Assembly: GCA_965216135.1 (NCBI GenBank)
Contig: CBDCFL010000016.1
Span: 62,001-126,000, forward strand
DNA: 64,000 nt
Reading direction: 5' to 3'
DNA from: CBDCFL01 sp965216135
Lineage (GTDB): Bacteria > Pseudomonadota > Alphaproteobacteria > Rhodobacterales > Rhodobacteraceae
Below, piece by piece: positions 43,895 through 53,623 of this stretch. The notes under the pieces were generated by a model. The model did no database searches and was not told the DNA's origin. It saw nothing but the letters and a program-made list of their open reading frames with translations. Made by a program: the position numbers and the translations under genes. Within the stretch, counting starts at the first letter, position 1. Every line of letters begins with the position of its first letter.

Positions 43895-44160
43895 TGTCGA
43901 TCGCCTCGGCCATCGTTCTTTATGCGGTTTTGTGGTTTCTGGTGCTGTTCGTGGCCCTGCCCATCGGCCTGCGAACCCAGGGCGATGAGGGCAGAATCGT
44001 GCCCGGCACGCAAGCCAGCGCCCCGGCAAACTTTCAGCTCAGACGCAAGATCATCATCGTAACGATCATCAGCGCCGGTCTGTGGGCGATCGTATATACT
44101 GTCATTATTTCGGGCTGGATTTCCGTGCGCGACTTCGACTGGCGCGATGTGATGGGGTGA
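43894..44160 (+). CDS. DUF1467-family membrane protein
   Basis: 88 residues with two hydrophobic helices (AIVLYAVLWFLVLFVALPIG and IIIVTIISAGLWAIVYTVII) around a polar loop GLRTQGDEGRIVPGTQASAP, as in DUF1467. It is commonly next to mce in Alphaproteobacteria; function unknown. The ATG overlaps the mce stop (TGATG). Confidence 0.85.
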   Translation: MSIASAIVLYAVLWFLVLFVALPIGLRTQGDEGRIVPGTQASAPANFQLRRKIIIVTIISAGLWAIVYTVIISGWISVRDFDWRDVMG

Positions 44161-44299
44161 GTGACTGCGCATGCTGGCACGGCTGAGTTCGAACAGACAC
44201 CTAGGATTTCTCGTGCGCCCGTAGAACTTTGATTATGGCCGCCGTTTCTTGCGCGCCATAGCCGGCGGCGCGAGCGCGCTCTGCCAGACTGGCCAGTAA

Positions 44300-45460
44300 T
44301 ACCAACGGCATCAATTTCTGACTCTGTGGGGATTCCCAAATCGGTTTTGATCTGATTCAAGGTTGGCAAAGGAGGATCGCCATGCCAGCCAGTGTTCCGC
44401 TTCGTCGCGACTTTGATGCCCGCCACCTTCGTAAACTCGCCAGCCGTTGCAAGGATGCCCGGCAGAGCCGCCGTCTGTTGTCTCTTGCGGCGGTCTACGA
44501 TGGCATGCGCCGTGGAGAGGCCGCAAGGATCGGTGGGATGGATCGCCAAACCCTGCGGGACTGGGTTCACCGGTTCAACGAAGAGGGACCGGATGGCCTC
44601 ACCAACCGCAAGGGCGCGGGCCGGACGCGCTACCTGAGCGATGTCCAGATGAAAGAACTTGGCGAGATTGTCGAGACCGGCCCCGATCCGGCGGTGGACG
44701 GGGTTGTCCGCTGGCGGCGGATCGACCTGAAGCGGGTGATCGAGGCGCGCTTTGGCGTCATCTATTCCGAGCGCGGGATATCCAGACTGCTTGGCGAACT
44801 GGGCTTTGCCCATATCAGCGCCCGCCCGCAGCATCCCAGGCAGGATAAGCGGATCATCGAGGCGTTTAAAAAAACTTCGCCGACACGCTCCAGGTGCATA
44901 TAGCTGACCTGCCGGCGGGAACGCCGGTGGAGATCTGGTTCCAGGACGAAGCACGCCTTGGCCAGAAGAATGGCCTGACGCGCCTGTGGGCGAGAAAGGG
45001 CACGCGCCCCCGCCAGCCGGCCGATCAGCGCTATCACAACGCCTATCTGTTCGGCGCCATCTGTCCGGCTCACGGCAAGGGGGCGGCGCTCATGCTGCCT
45101 TGGGCGGACGCGCAAGCCATGCAGATGCATCTCGACGAGATCAGCCGCCACGTCGCCCGAAAGGCCCATGCGGTTGTGCTGATGGATCGGGCCGGATGGC
45201 ACACCACCGGCAAACTCAAAGTCCCGAAGAACCTCACCATCATCCTGCTGCCATCGCGCGCTCCGGAACTGAACCCGGTGGAAAATATCTGGCAGTACTT
45301 GCGCGCCAATTGGCTCTCCAACCGCGTGTTCGAAGACTACAATGCCATCGTCGATGCTGGATGCGAAGCTTGGAACAAGCTCATCGCACAGCCCGAAACC
45401 ATCACATCAATCGGAATGCGAAAATGGGCCCATATCGGTCAATGTTAAATGCCGCTGGTA
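44300..45460 (+). mobile_element. IS630-family element, copy C
   Basis: 1161 bp, flanked by TAA at 44297-44299 and 45461-45463. It differs from copy B by one base (CCGGCGGG for CCAGCGGG) and by one A fewer in the poly-A tract. Confidence 0.92.
44382..45448 (+). CDS. IS630 transposase (copy C), A7 frameshift form
   Basis: The same transposase as copies A and B, but the tract reads TTTAAAAAAAC (seven A). The first frame therefore ends ..EAFKKTSPTRSRCI at 44903, and the catalytic half (from HIADLPAGTPVEIWFQDEAR) lies in the -1 frame to 45448. It can produce full-length enzyme only by ribosomal or transcriptional slippage. Confidence 0.85.
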
Positions 45461-46320
45461 TAAATCCGGGAATTCGCTGTTTATGCCGGCGTCATTGGCC
45501 TGCATCGCAATGCGCGAAACCGCGGCCCAGGCCACGTCAACCGTCGCGCCGCCGCCTGACACGTCGAAATCATTCTGCATCGCCTCGATCAGGTACTGGC
45601 CACGATCACCATCGGGAAGAAGATCAGCCAGTTTCTGTACTGGGACACCCTCCGACTCGCACAAATATGCCCCGTGGATGGTGCCAAAGATGTTCGCCGT
45701 CAGGCGCGACAGATAGGCGAGATCAAGCGCGCAAGCCCCGCGGATATTGGCCCCGGTATAGCGCAGGTCACCGGCCAAAGCGTCGAGGAACGGCTTGGCA
45801 TCGTCAAAAACATCCTGCGGTCCGCTCACCAGTACCAGCGCCTCGGGTGATCCAATGTTGCGCGGCCAAACTAGGATACTGCCATCAAGGTAGGTGGCCC
45901 CAAGGCTGGCGAAATAATCCTGTGCGTCGCTCGCCTGCTTGGGCGTGCCGGTGCTGAGCTGGATAATCGTTCGGCCCGCGAGGACAGCGCGAATTTGCGG
46001 ATCGCCCAGCAACGCATCGGTGGCCTCGTAATCCGCAACGCAAACCATTATTCGCTTGCTGGCAGTGATGGCCGCCACCAAATCAACCGCCGCCAGCGCG
46101 CCTGCTGACACGAGTTCTTGCGCCTTTTGCGGCGAGCGGTTCCAAACAGTGACGCTGTGGCCCGATTTCAGCATGGCACGCGCAAGGGCAGAGCCCATTG
46201 AACCAAGGCCAATCATGGTAATGTCGCTCATCAATGCCCCCCTTGTTCGCCCGCAATACGCGCGCGCAACCCAGAATACCAAGCAGGCGCTAAAGCGCAA
46301 AGCTATTCCGCAGCAAGGCT

Positions 46321-47016
46321 TCAGCTGCTAGCGCCTTCCAGCCGGTGATAAAGATGGGTGAAGGTCGCAGCCCCCAGCACCGGGATCAGCAGGTTAATCA
46401 GCGGGAATGTCAGCGGAATGGCCATCAATCCGCCCGCCAGCCAGATGGTGCCCAGATTGTCGCGAAACGCCTGCCGCGCCGCGGCGCGTCCGATGCGGCG
46501 CATGGCCACCAGCTGGAAATATTCGCGGCCCAGCAACAACCCGTTCAGCGCCCAGAAAATTATCGGCGCGAACGGTGGCAGCATCACGTAAAGCACCAGT
46601 GCCCCTATGTTCGCGCCGATCAGAATTCCGAGAAAATTCAACGTGTCACGCAGGGTATCGCCGAAACTCACACGCGGCGCAGGGGGCAGGGCCGGATAAT
46701 GGCTTTCCTCAACCGCGTCGGCCACGTCATCGAGGAATATTGAGGTGAACGCCGAGGCCACCGGCACCATCAGGAATACCGACAAGACCATCATCAACAG
46801 GATTGATGCGCCCGACAACAAATTGTCCACCCAGCTTACCGGTCCAATGAACGGCAGGTTCACCACATCCGGCGCCAGCCAGTTCGCAATCCAGCCCACG
46901 CCTGCGTAAAGGCCAAACAGCAACAGCACCGTCAGCGCGATACCCTTGAACAGAACGCCGCGAAAACGTGGATCGCCGATCTGGCCGAGCGCTTTCAGAA
47001 AATCGCCAAAAATCAT
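46321..47016 (-). CDS. EI24-domain (CysZ-like) membrane protein
   Basis: 231 residues, four or more hydrophobic segments (from GIALTVLLLFGLYAGVGWIA, SGASILLMMVLSVFLMVPVA, GILIGANIGALVLYVMLPPF) and the family LLLGREYFQLVAMRR motif. EI24/CysZ proteins include sulfate permeases; the role here is not established. Start MIFGDFLKALGQIGDPRFRG at 47016 overlaps the nitroreductase stop by 4 nt (ATGA). Confidence 0.85.
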   Translation of the reverse strand: MIFGDFLKALGQIGDPRFRGVLFKGIALTVLLLFGLYAGVGWIANWLAPDVVNLPFIGPVSWVDNLLSGASILLMMVLSVFLMVPVASAFTSIFLDDVADAVEESHYPALPPAPRVSFGDTLRDTLNFLGILIGANIGALVLYVMLPPFAPIIFWALNGLLLGREYFQLVAMRRIGRAAARQAFRDNLGTIWLAGGLMAIPLTFPLINLLIPVLGAATFTHLYHRLEGASS

Positions 47017-47591
47017 GCGTCTATCCAGGTGACGATCCTGTCCAGATCGGGCCGCGGGCGATCGGGTGGTGCCCGCCGTCCGGTGCCGATGTGAACGATC
47101 CCGGCGATCTTTTCATGCGCGTCCAGGCCCAAACCGACGCGGCAGAATTCGCCATCATGCACCGCCCAGCCGGTCAGCCAGTTGGCACCCCAGCCCGAGG
47201 CCAGCGCGGCATTCAACAGCGCCAGACAAACCGCACCGGCAGAATAGCTCTGCTCGATATCCGGCACTTTGGCCGCATCGCGCGGGCACGAGACGACCGC
47301 AACCGCGCAACCGCTGTCGGAAAACTGCGCTTTGAGCTTGGCAATCCGTTCGGGCTCTACCCCCAACGCGCGCCCACGCACTTGCGTCAATTCGCCAAGA
47401 CGGTCCAGCGCGGCATCGCCAAGCACGATGAACCGCCAGGGCTCCAGCTTGCCATGGTCCGGGCTGCGCGCGGCGGCGGTCAGGATCGGGCCGAGTGCGG
47501 CGTGATCGGGGTAGGGCGCGGTCAGCATTTTGGCAGGCACCGAGCGGCGGGTCTGCAAAAACCGCAACGCCGCCTCGTTGCTTTGGGCCAT
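47013..47591 (-). CDS. Nitroreductase-family flavoprotein
   Basis: 192 residues, FMN-dependent: LRFLQTRRSVPAKML (FMN phosphate Arg), ILTAAARSPDHGKLEPWRFI, EQSYSAGAVCLALLNAALAS, GWGANWLTG and IAGIVHIGTGRRAPPDRPRP. It matches the YdjA-like subgroup. Physiological substrate unknown. ATG 47591 gives MAQSNEAALRF; the frame extends further but without a better site. Coupled to the downstream EI24 gene. Confidence 0.88.
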   Translation of the reverse strand: MAQSNEAALRFLQTRRSVPAKMLTAPYPDHAALGPILTAAARSPDHGKLEPWRFIVLGDAALDRLGELTQVRGRALGVEPERIAKLKAQFSDSGCAVAVVSCPRDAAKVPDIEQSYSAGAVCLALLNAALASGWGANWLTGWAVHDGEFCRVGLGLDAHEKIAGIVHIGTGRRAPPDRPRPDLDRIVTWIDA

Positions 47592-47700
47592 GTGATTTCC
47601 TGTCATTTGCATTGATCACCCATGTCGTGCATCGCCATCAGCGGATCAAGGGAGTCGCGCGAAAAGGCCGAAATATTTGAGCCGCCGGAATATGGCCACC

Positions 47701-48144
47701 TCACCCGTCCGTGTCCAACCAGATCGTCACCGGCCCGTCATTGACCAGCGATACAGCCATATCGGCACCAAATTTGCCGGTCTCGACCGGAATGCCGTTT
47801 GCGGCAAGGCAGGTGATGAAATGATCATAAAGCCGCTCGCCTTCATCGGGCGGCGCGGCGCTCGAAAATCCGGGTCTGTTGCCGCGTGTTGTGTCGGCTG
47901 CCAGGGTGAACTGGCTGACAACCAAAGCCGAGCCGGCGCAATCGCCGAGCGCGCGGTTCATGCGGCCGGACGCGTCGCGAAATATTCTGAGCTTAGCGAT
48001 CTTTTGGGCCAGATGTTCTGCCTGCTTATCGCTGTCACCGGCCATCGCGCATACGAATACCAACATACCCGGACCAATCTGCCCGGTGATGCGTCCGTCT
48101 GTCGCCACAGACGCCTCTGTCACACGCTGGATCAGGGCGCGCAT
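47701..48144 (-). CDS. dtd: D-aminoacyl-tRNA deacylase
   Basis: Hydrolyses D-aminoacyl-tRNA (and Gly-tRNA-Ala) to protect translation. 147 residues with MRALIQRVTEASVATDGRIT, SQFTLAADTTRGNRPGFSSA (SQFTL, catalytic loop) and the C-terminal GAxM-type GKFGADMAVSLVNDGPVTIW. The cross-subunit Gly-cisPro motif appears as the usual NxGPVT variant (NDGPVT). Start 48144; the PfkB gene ends 1 bp upstream. Confidence 0.95.
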   Translation of the reverse strand: MRALIQRVTEASVATDGRITGQIGPGMLVFVCAMAGDSDKQAEHLAQKIAKLRIFRDASGRMNRALGDCAGSALVVSQFTLAADTTRGNRPGFSSAAPPDEGERLYDHFITCLAANGIPVETGKFGADMAVSLVNDGPVTIWLDTDG

Positions 48145-48145
48145 G

Positions 48146-49066
48146 TCAAAGCTCGCTTGCCCAGGGCGGGTTGGCACCCGCGCGGCTTACGGTGACAGCC
48201 GCGGCGGCGGCGGCGAACTGCATTGCCCCTGACAATGCCCCCTCGTCCAGATCAGCAATGCTGGTCTTTGCCAGTGCTCCGGCTCGCTCAAGGCCGGCAA
48301 GCAGACCGGCGTTGTATGTATCTCCGGCCCCCACGGTGTCGACGACATCGACCACCGGTGCGGGCACCTGCGCCTTGGTGCTTTTCGTGTAGCCGCTCGC
48401 ACCGTCTGCCCCTTGGGTGATGCAGACCAGCTTTGGGCCCAGGTGCAATATCTCTTGGGCCAGCCGGTCAACCGACCCGTGGCCATAGAGCCAGCGCAGG
48501 TCCTCATCGCTCATCTTGACGATATCAGCCGCGGCAATCATCCGCCCGATCCGCGCCCGATAAGCACCCTCATCATCAATAAATTCGGGCCGGATGTTTG
48601 GGTCGACCATGGTGACGCGCCGCGCAGCCTGATCAAGCATCAGCTTTTCATAGACGGTCCCGCAGGGCTCGCTTGCCAGACTGATGCCGCCAAAAAACAT
48701 CACACTCACGTTGTCGGGGATATGCGGAATGTCCCGCGCGTCGATCATACGGCCCGCTGAGGCCTCGTCATAAAACCTGTAACGGGCCTGTCCGTCTTCC
48801 AGCTGAAGCAACGCCAATGTGGTCGGGCGCTCAGAGCGGATGGTGAAATCAGTCGCCGCAGTGCTTGCGGCGAGGGCTGCGATGAGCTGCTCGCCAAACT
48901 GATCGCGCGAAATGCCTGACAGCAAGGCCGCGCTCGCGCCAAGCCGGCCCAGTGCGACGGCGGTGTTAAACACCGCGCCACCGGGCCACGGCACCAGGCA
49001 ATCCACGTTATCCGCGGTCGTGCCCGGCAACATGTCGATCAGAGATTCACCGGCGCAAAGGATCAT
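48146..49066 (-). CDS. PfkB-family carbohydrate kinase (fructokinase-like)
   Basis: 306 residues: MILCAGESLIDMLPG, GGAVFNTAVALGRLGASAAL (GGNxxN-type sugar site), VDPNIRPEFI, and the anion-hole/catalytic base VVDTVGAGDTYNAGLLAGLE (DTxGAGD). It is nearest to fructokinases, but the sugar is uncertain. Start 49066 is preferred over 49093. Followed by dtd with 1 bp between, so probably one operon. Confidence 0.88.
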   Translation of the reverse strand: MILCAGESLIDMLPGTTADNVDCLVPWPGGAVFNTAVALGRLGASAALLSGISRDQFGEQLIAALAASTAATDFTIRSERPTTLALLQLEDGQARYRFYDEASAGRMIDARDIPHIPDNVSVMFFGGISLASEPCGTVYEKLMLDQAARRVTMVDPNIRPEFIDDEGAYRARIGRMIAAADIVKMSDEDLRWLYGHGSVDRLAQEILHLGPKLVCITQGADGASGYTKSTKAQVPAPVVDVVDTVGAGDTYNAGLLAGLERAGALAKTSIADLDEGALSGAMQFAAAAAAVTVSRAGANPPWASEL

Positions 49067-49164
49067 TGATGCGGGTCCAATATCGCAAGTCATGCAGTGA
49101 CGGGATGCGCTACCCTATGTTTGGTGATTGTCAAGGCGCGGCCTTGGCCCGGACATATCCGCGG

Positions 49165-50313
49165 CTACTGCGCCTGCAGCATCGCCGCGCCGTCGCTTTG
49201 GTTGATCGCGATCAGAAAACCCAGGGCCCCGCCGACAAGTGCCACGGCGATGATCGCCAGCGCGATCTTTCCACCCGACCACGGGCGTTCACCCTGCACG
49301 CGCCCGGTTCGCCCGTTCACGACGCAGCGAAAGGTGCGGCCACGATATTTGTACGCCGCCATCCAGACCGGCAACAAGATATGTTTGAACGTGACGTCCG
49401 AGACATGGGTGCTGAGCGAATGGATTCGCTGGCGGTCACCGCTGATGTCAAATTTGACCGCTCGCCGGATTACCCGGTCCATATGCTCGCGCGCTATTGC
49501 AAAGCCGTCCTGCAATTCGATCGTATACCCCTCAGCGCGAAATCCGGCAACAAATTCAGGCAGGTATGGCTCAAGTCGCTCAAGATCCCACGGCACCAGA
49601 CCATCGGTGAATGATTTTGGCAAAGATTTGGACGCAAGCACGAGAACATCGTCAAACCACCGCGCGATGGTTCCCGATTTCGGCCGCCAGCGGATTTTCT
49701 GCACGCGCTTTTGCACATGCCTGCCGTCGCGCATCACCGTTGTGGTATCGTAATAGACCGTCCCGCGCTCGCCGCTGTAATTGCTCTGGGTATCGGCATC
49801 AAATGTCCAATACGGCATGTACACGCCCTGCAAACGCCGTCCCTTGCGCGCGAACTGCTGCAATCCGCGTGGTGCGAACCACAGGCGCCCGAACCAGTCG
49901 CGCATGGCGGCGCGCGCGTCCTGCTTGGCCACCGAAAACGGCAGCACGCCCTTGGGCCGGATGGCGCGAACAATGCCCGCATCGACAACAACCGGCGTCG
50001 CGCAGAACGGACATTCCTCGGAAAATGAATCTTGGGCAAATTCAAATTGCGCCGCGCAATTGGCGCATTTGACGATCTGCAATTCCTGCGTGTCGCGGTC
50101 CGCCAGGTCCAGATTGAGCCCGTCGTCGAATTCAAGCTCGCGAATGGCAGCGCGGTGGGTTTCCGTAACGTCCGCGGTTTGTCCGCAGTGATCGCACATC
50201 AGCGCGCCGCCGGACGGATCAAAGCGCATATCAGCCCCGCAGGCCTCGCACGAAAAACGGTTGATCGCGGCCGATGCAGGATCGTCGGAGTTACCGGTTT
50301 CTTCGTTGACCAT
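49165..50313 (-). CDS. Zinc-ribbon protein with C-terminal membrane helix
   Basis: 382 residues. Two N-terminal zinc ribbons (FSCEACGADMRFDPSGGALM..CDHCGQ and VKCANCAAQFEF..CPFCATP, residues ~21-110), a middle domain (FDADTQSNYSGERGTVYYDT) and a single C-terminal helix (GKIALAIIAVALVGGALGFL). Such proteins pair with an SPFH protein, as here (26 bp apart). The role is unknown; membrane-associated assembly is an inference. Confidence 0.8.
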   Translation of the reverse strand: MVNEETGNSDDPASAAINRFSCEACGADMRFDPSGGALMCDHCGQTADVTETHRAAIRELEFDDGLNLDLADRDTQELQIVKCANCAAQFEFAQDSFSEECPFCATPVVVDAGIVRAIRPKGVLPFSVAKQDARAAMRDWFGRLWFAPRGLQQFARKGRRLQGVYMPYWTFDADTQSNYSGERGTVYYDTTTVMRDGRHVQKRVQKIRWRPKSGTIARWFDDVLVLASKSLPKSFTDGLVPWDLERLEPYLPEFVAGFRAEGYTIELQDGFAIAREHMDRVIRRAVKFDISGDRQRIHSLSTHVSDVTFKHILLPVWMAAYKYRGRTFRCVVNGRTGRVQGERPWSGGKIALAIIAVALVGGALGFLIAINQSDGAAMLQAQ

Positions 50314-50339
50314 CGGGGCTTACCCTGTTCAGCACATCC

Positions 50340-51425
50340 TCAATTGCCGGGCGGCGGGGGCGGCAATACGGTGAACAATTGTGCAAGCTCGCCAATCCTG
50401 TCCGCGTGCTGCCAGCCGTCCTGTCCGGCCGTCCAGACATAGGTGCTGCGCGTCAGATTGCCATCACCGGCCATCCGGCCCAGTGCCGCGCGCGAATAGG
50501 GGCCATCGGTCTCGCCGTCGCGCGCGATGTGCCAGACACGCTCGACCGGCGTCGGCGGTGGCGCAATAGCCGCTGGCCCCTGCGGCATCATCTGACCGGC
50601 CATTGCCAGCCCAAGCCCGGCACCGACGCCTGCGCCCATCGCGCCGCCAGCACTGCCGCCGGGTTGCGACATGGCTTGCGCTGCCGAGAACTGCATGAAC
50701 TGGCTGAGATCGCCGACAATGCCCATAGACGTGCGTTTGTCGAGCGCGGCCTCGACCGCGGCGGGAAGCGAGACATTTTCGATATAAAGCTCCGGCAGCT
50801 CCAGCCCGTATTCGGCCAGCGTGGGCGATATTTTGCGTGCGACAACCGTGCCCAGCGTGCCGGTGTTGGCCGCCATATCAAGCACCGGTATCCCGGATTT
50901 AGCGATGACCTGGGCAAAAGCCTGAACGATGATATTGCGGATCTGAAAGCTGATCTCGTCCAGGGTGAATTCGCCGTCGGTGCCCACGACCTCGCCCAGA
51001 AACCGCGCCGGCTCGGCCACGCGCACGGTATAGGTGCCAAAGGCGCGCAGGCGCACTGGCCCGAATTCAGGGTCACGCGCGATTATCGGGTTCTTGGTGC
51101 CCCATTTCAGGTTGGAAAAACGTGTGGTGTTGACGAAGTAAATCTCTGATTTGAAAGGGCTTTTGAAACCGTGATCCCAATGATTGAGCGTCGTCATGAT
51201 CGGCATGTTGTTGGTTTCAAGCATGTAAAGACCGGGCGTGAACACATCCGCCAACTGGCCCTCATGGACGAAAACCGCCGCCTGGCCCTCGCGCACCGTT
51301 AGTTTCGCGCCGTATTTGATCTCATGGTCTTCGCGCTCGAACCGCCAGACCATAGTGTCGCGGCTGTCATCGACCCAATGGATAACGTCGATGAACTCAC
51401 CCGTCAGAAAGTCCAGAATTCCCAT
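50340..51425 (-). CDS. SPFH-domain protein with C-terminal GYF_2-like domain
   Basis: 361 residues: SPFH/Band-7-like region (DTMVWRFEREDHEIKYGAKL, AVFVHEGQLADVFTPGLYML, SEIYFVNTTRFSNLKWGTKN) resembling YdjI-type proteins, a Gly/Met-rich linker (QPGGSAGGAMGAGVGAGLGL) and a C-terminal GYF_2-like domain (VWHIARDGETDGPYSRAALG). It lacks a transmembrane helix. Upstream partner of the zinc-ribbon gene in an evident two-gene operon. Confidence 0.85.
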   Translation of the reverse strand: MGILDFLTGEFIDVIHWVDDSRDTMVWRFEREDHEIKYGAKLTVREGQAAVFVHEGQLADVFTPGLYMLETNNMPIMTTLNHWDHGFKSPFKSEIYFVNTTRFSNLKWGTKNPIIARDPEFGPVRLRAFGTYTVRVAEPARFLGEVVGTDGEFTLDEISFQIRNIIVQAFAQVIAKSGIPVLDMAANTGTLGTVVARKISPTLAEYGLELPELYIENVSLPAAVEAALDKRTSMGIVGDLSQFMQFSAAQAMSQPGGSAGGAMGAGVGAGLGLAMAGQMMPQGPAAIAPPPTPVERVWHIARDGETDGPYSRAALGRMAGDGNLTRSTYVWTAGQDGWQHADRIGELAQLFTVLPPPPPGN

Positions 51426-52200
51426 TACTCGTGCTCCTTGGTCCTAGGCTCAGGACTCATTAACTGACCGAACCGTCAGATGACAGGTATGAGCGGCGGG
51501 CTCAACTGATCGACGCAACACACTCGGCAAATTTCTCTGCTGGCGTTTGGTATTGCAAGGTCTTGCGAGGCCTTTCGTTCAACTGACGTGCGATCGCGCT
51601 GAGCTTTGCTTGAGAATGAACGGATAAATCAGTTCCCCTTGGCAGATATTGCCGGAGAAGCCGGTTGGTGTTTTCGTTCGAACCGCGTTGCCACGGGGAG
51701 TGTGGGTCGCAAAAGTAGACGTCGATATCGGTCGCTATGGTCAGGCGCGGGTGATCTGCCAGCTCTTTGCCGCGATCCCATGTCAGGGACTTGTAGAGTT
51801 CGCGTGGCAATCTCTGTGCCGATTTGATTAGCCCAGAGATGACGCTTTCGGTGTCCTTGTTGGCGACTTTGACCAGCATCACATACCGCGAATGGCGTTC
51901 CACTAGGGTCGCTATATAACTGTTCTTCGACCCTCCGATCAGATCGCCTTCCCAATGCCCTGGCACCGCTCTGTCTTCCACGGACGCGGGTCTTTGACTG
52001 ATCGATACGGCGTTTTTGATCTGCCCCAAACCGTTGCGCTTGAGGCTTGCATGCTTGGAGCGCCGGACAGTGCGTTTGGCGCGCAGATGCTCCAGCAACT
52101 CCTTCTTCAGTACGCCGCGCGCCTGTATATAAAGGCTTCTGTATATCGTTTCGTGCGACACTTGTTTCTGCGCTTTTTTCGGGAACGTACGCTTGAGCAA

Positions 52201-53623
52201 GGTAGTGCCCCCGGACGTGGTGTAATTCCGACGTTAGCGCGGGCTGAGTGGAGCCTCGCGTAGCTCAGGCGAAGTCCGCGCGGGTTGCTGGGCGGCCATG
52301 GACGTTCTCCGGTAGGGTTTGGGTTGCAACCTGACCTACCGATCGAGGAGATCACCCATGACCAAGGACACGATATCAGAAACCGCCGCGCTGAAGGCGC
52401 TTCTTTCCGAGACCGCCGATCATCAGATTTTGGCCGAGATGCTGGGTTTTGTTGCCGACCGGTTGATGGCACTGGATGTGGATCAGCTGTGCGGTGCCGG
52501 GGTGCATGAACGCTCGGCCGGGCGGGTGAACCACCGGAACGGATATCGCCCGCGCCGATGGGAAACCCGCGCCGGGACCGTTGATGTTCAGATCCCGAAA
52601 CTGCGCAAGGGGACGTATTTCCCGGAGTTTCTGGAACCACGCCGGGCCTCGGAGAAAGCAATGACCGCGGTGATCCAGGAAGCCTACATTCAGGGCGTCT
52701 CAACGCGATCAGTGGATGATCTGGTCAAGACCATGGGCATGACGGGCGTCTCCAAGAGCCAGGTATCCCGCCTGTGCGTGGAGATCGACGAACGCGTTGA
52801 CGCCTTCCTTGACCGGCCACTGGAGGGCGAATGGCCCTATCTCTGGCTGGACGCCACCTACATCAAGGTGCGGCGTTCGGGACGGATCGTCAGCGTGGCA
52901 GCCATAGTGGCGGTTGCGGTCAACACCGACGGGCGGCGCGAGGTTCTGGGCATCGCCATCCAACCCAGCGAAGCCGAGGTGTTCTGGGACGAATTCCTGC
53001 GCGCTCTGGCCGATCGCGGCCTGCGCGGGGTAAAGCTGATCATCGCTGACGAACATAAAGGCCTGAAGGGGGCCGCCGCCAAAGTGCTGGGTGCTACGAT
53101 CCAGCGCTGTCGCGTGCACTTCATGCGCAATGCCCTGGCCTGCGTCGGCAAGAAGGACCGTCCCATCGTCACGGCCGCGCTCAGAACAGCCTTCGATCAG
53201 GACACGCTGGCAGACTCGAAGGAACACTGGACCAAGCTGATCGAGGCTTTCCAGCCGCGTCATCCCAAGCTCGCCGAGCTGATGCTGCGCGCCGAGGAAG
53301 ACGTGCTGGCCTACAAGACGTTCCCGCAAGCTCACTGGCGGCAAATACACTCCACCAATCCGCTTGAACGCCTCAACAAAGAGATCAAGCGCCGAACAAA
53401 TGTCGTCGGTATTTTCCCTAACGAGGCCGCGATCAGACGCCTCGTCGGCGCACTTATGCTGGAGCAGAACGACGAATGGGCAGTCACACGTCGTTACATG
53501 ACGCTGGAAACCGTCGCCGCCATCTGCGAGGATACCACCATGGACCCGGCGAAAATCGCCGCCCTGTAAACCGGCTCAACACCCAGCCGGAGAACAATTT
53601 ACACCACGCCCTGGGGCACTACC
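52201..53623 (+). mobile_element. IS256-family element inside IS30
   Basis: About 1423 bp, ends GGTAGTGCCCCCGGACGTGG and the inverted GGTAGTGCCCCAGGGCGTGG. Flanks are TTGAGCAA and TTGAGCCA, an 8-bp target duplication with one mismatch. Confidence 0.88.
52358..53569 (+). CDS. IS256-family (mutator-like) transposase
   Basis: 403 residues: RNGYRPRRWETRAGTVDVQI, RASEKAMTAVIQEAYIQGVS, first Asp in YLWLDATYIKVRRSGRIVSV, second in LIIADEHKGLKGAAAKV, the C-x2-H motif RCRVHFMRNALA, and the Glu in HSTNPLERLNKEIKRRTNVV. ATG 52358 follows GATCGAGGAGATCACCC. Intact. Confidence 0.95.
   Translation: MTKDTISETAALKALLSETADHQILAEMLGFVADRLMALDVDQLCGAGVHERSAGRVNHRNGYRPRRWETRAGTVDVQIPKLRKGTYFPEFLEPRRASEKAMTAVIQEAYIQGVSTRSVDDLVKTMGMTGVSKSQVSRLCVEIDERVDAFLDRPLEGEWPYLWLDATYIKVRRSGRIVSVAAIVAVAVNTDGRREVLGIAIQPSEAEVFWDEFLRALADRGLRGVKLIIADEHKGLKGAAAKVLGATIQRCRVHFMRNALACVGKKDRPIVTAALRTAFDQDTLADSKEHWTKLIEAFQPRHPKLAELMLRAEEDVLAYKTFPQAHWRQIHSTNPLERLNKEIKRRTNVVGIFPNEAAIRRLVGALMLEQNDEWAVTRRYMTLETVAAICEDTTMDPAKIAAL

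Larger units (their letters stand above)
44201..46231 (-). pseudogene. Imine-reductase-like NAD(P) oxidoreductase, split by IS630 copy C
   Basis: The N-terminal part starts at ATG 46231: MSDITMIGLGSMGSALARAM (Rossmann GLGSMG), VWNRSPQKAQEL, STGTPKQASDAQDYFASLGA, YLDGSILVWPRNIG, an IRED-like pattern. It continues to ..GINSEFPD at 45464. The C-terminal part, after the IS, is LLASLAERARAAGYGAQETA..VLRAHEKS, stop at 44201. Removing the IS and one TAA joins them exactly, giving about 290 residues. As it stands the frame runs into the IS and ends ..MGPFSHSD at 45407, lacking the last ~37 residues. Confidence 0.85.

Noticed and set aside
42228..45460. Composite transposon carrying mce and DUF1467
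   Set aside because: The two IS630 copies have different outer and inner flanks, each with its own 3-bp duplication, showing two independent insertions; copy C also splits a gene that continues inside the bracket.
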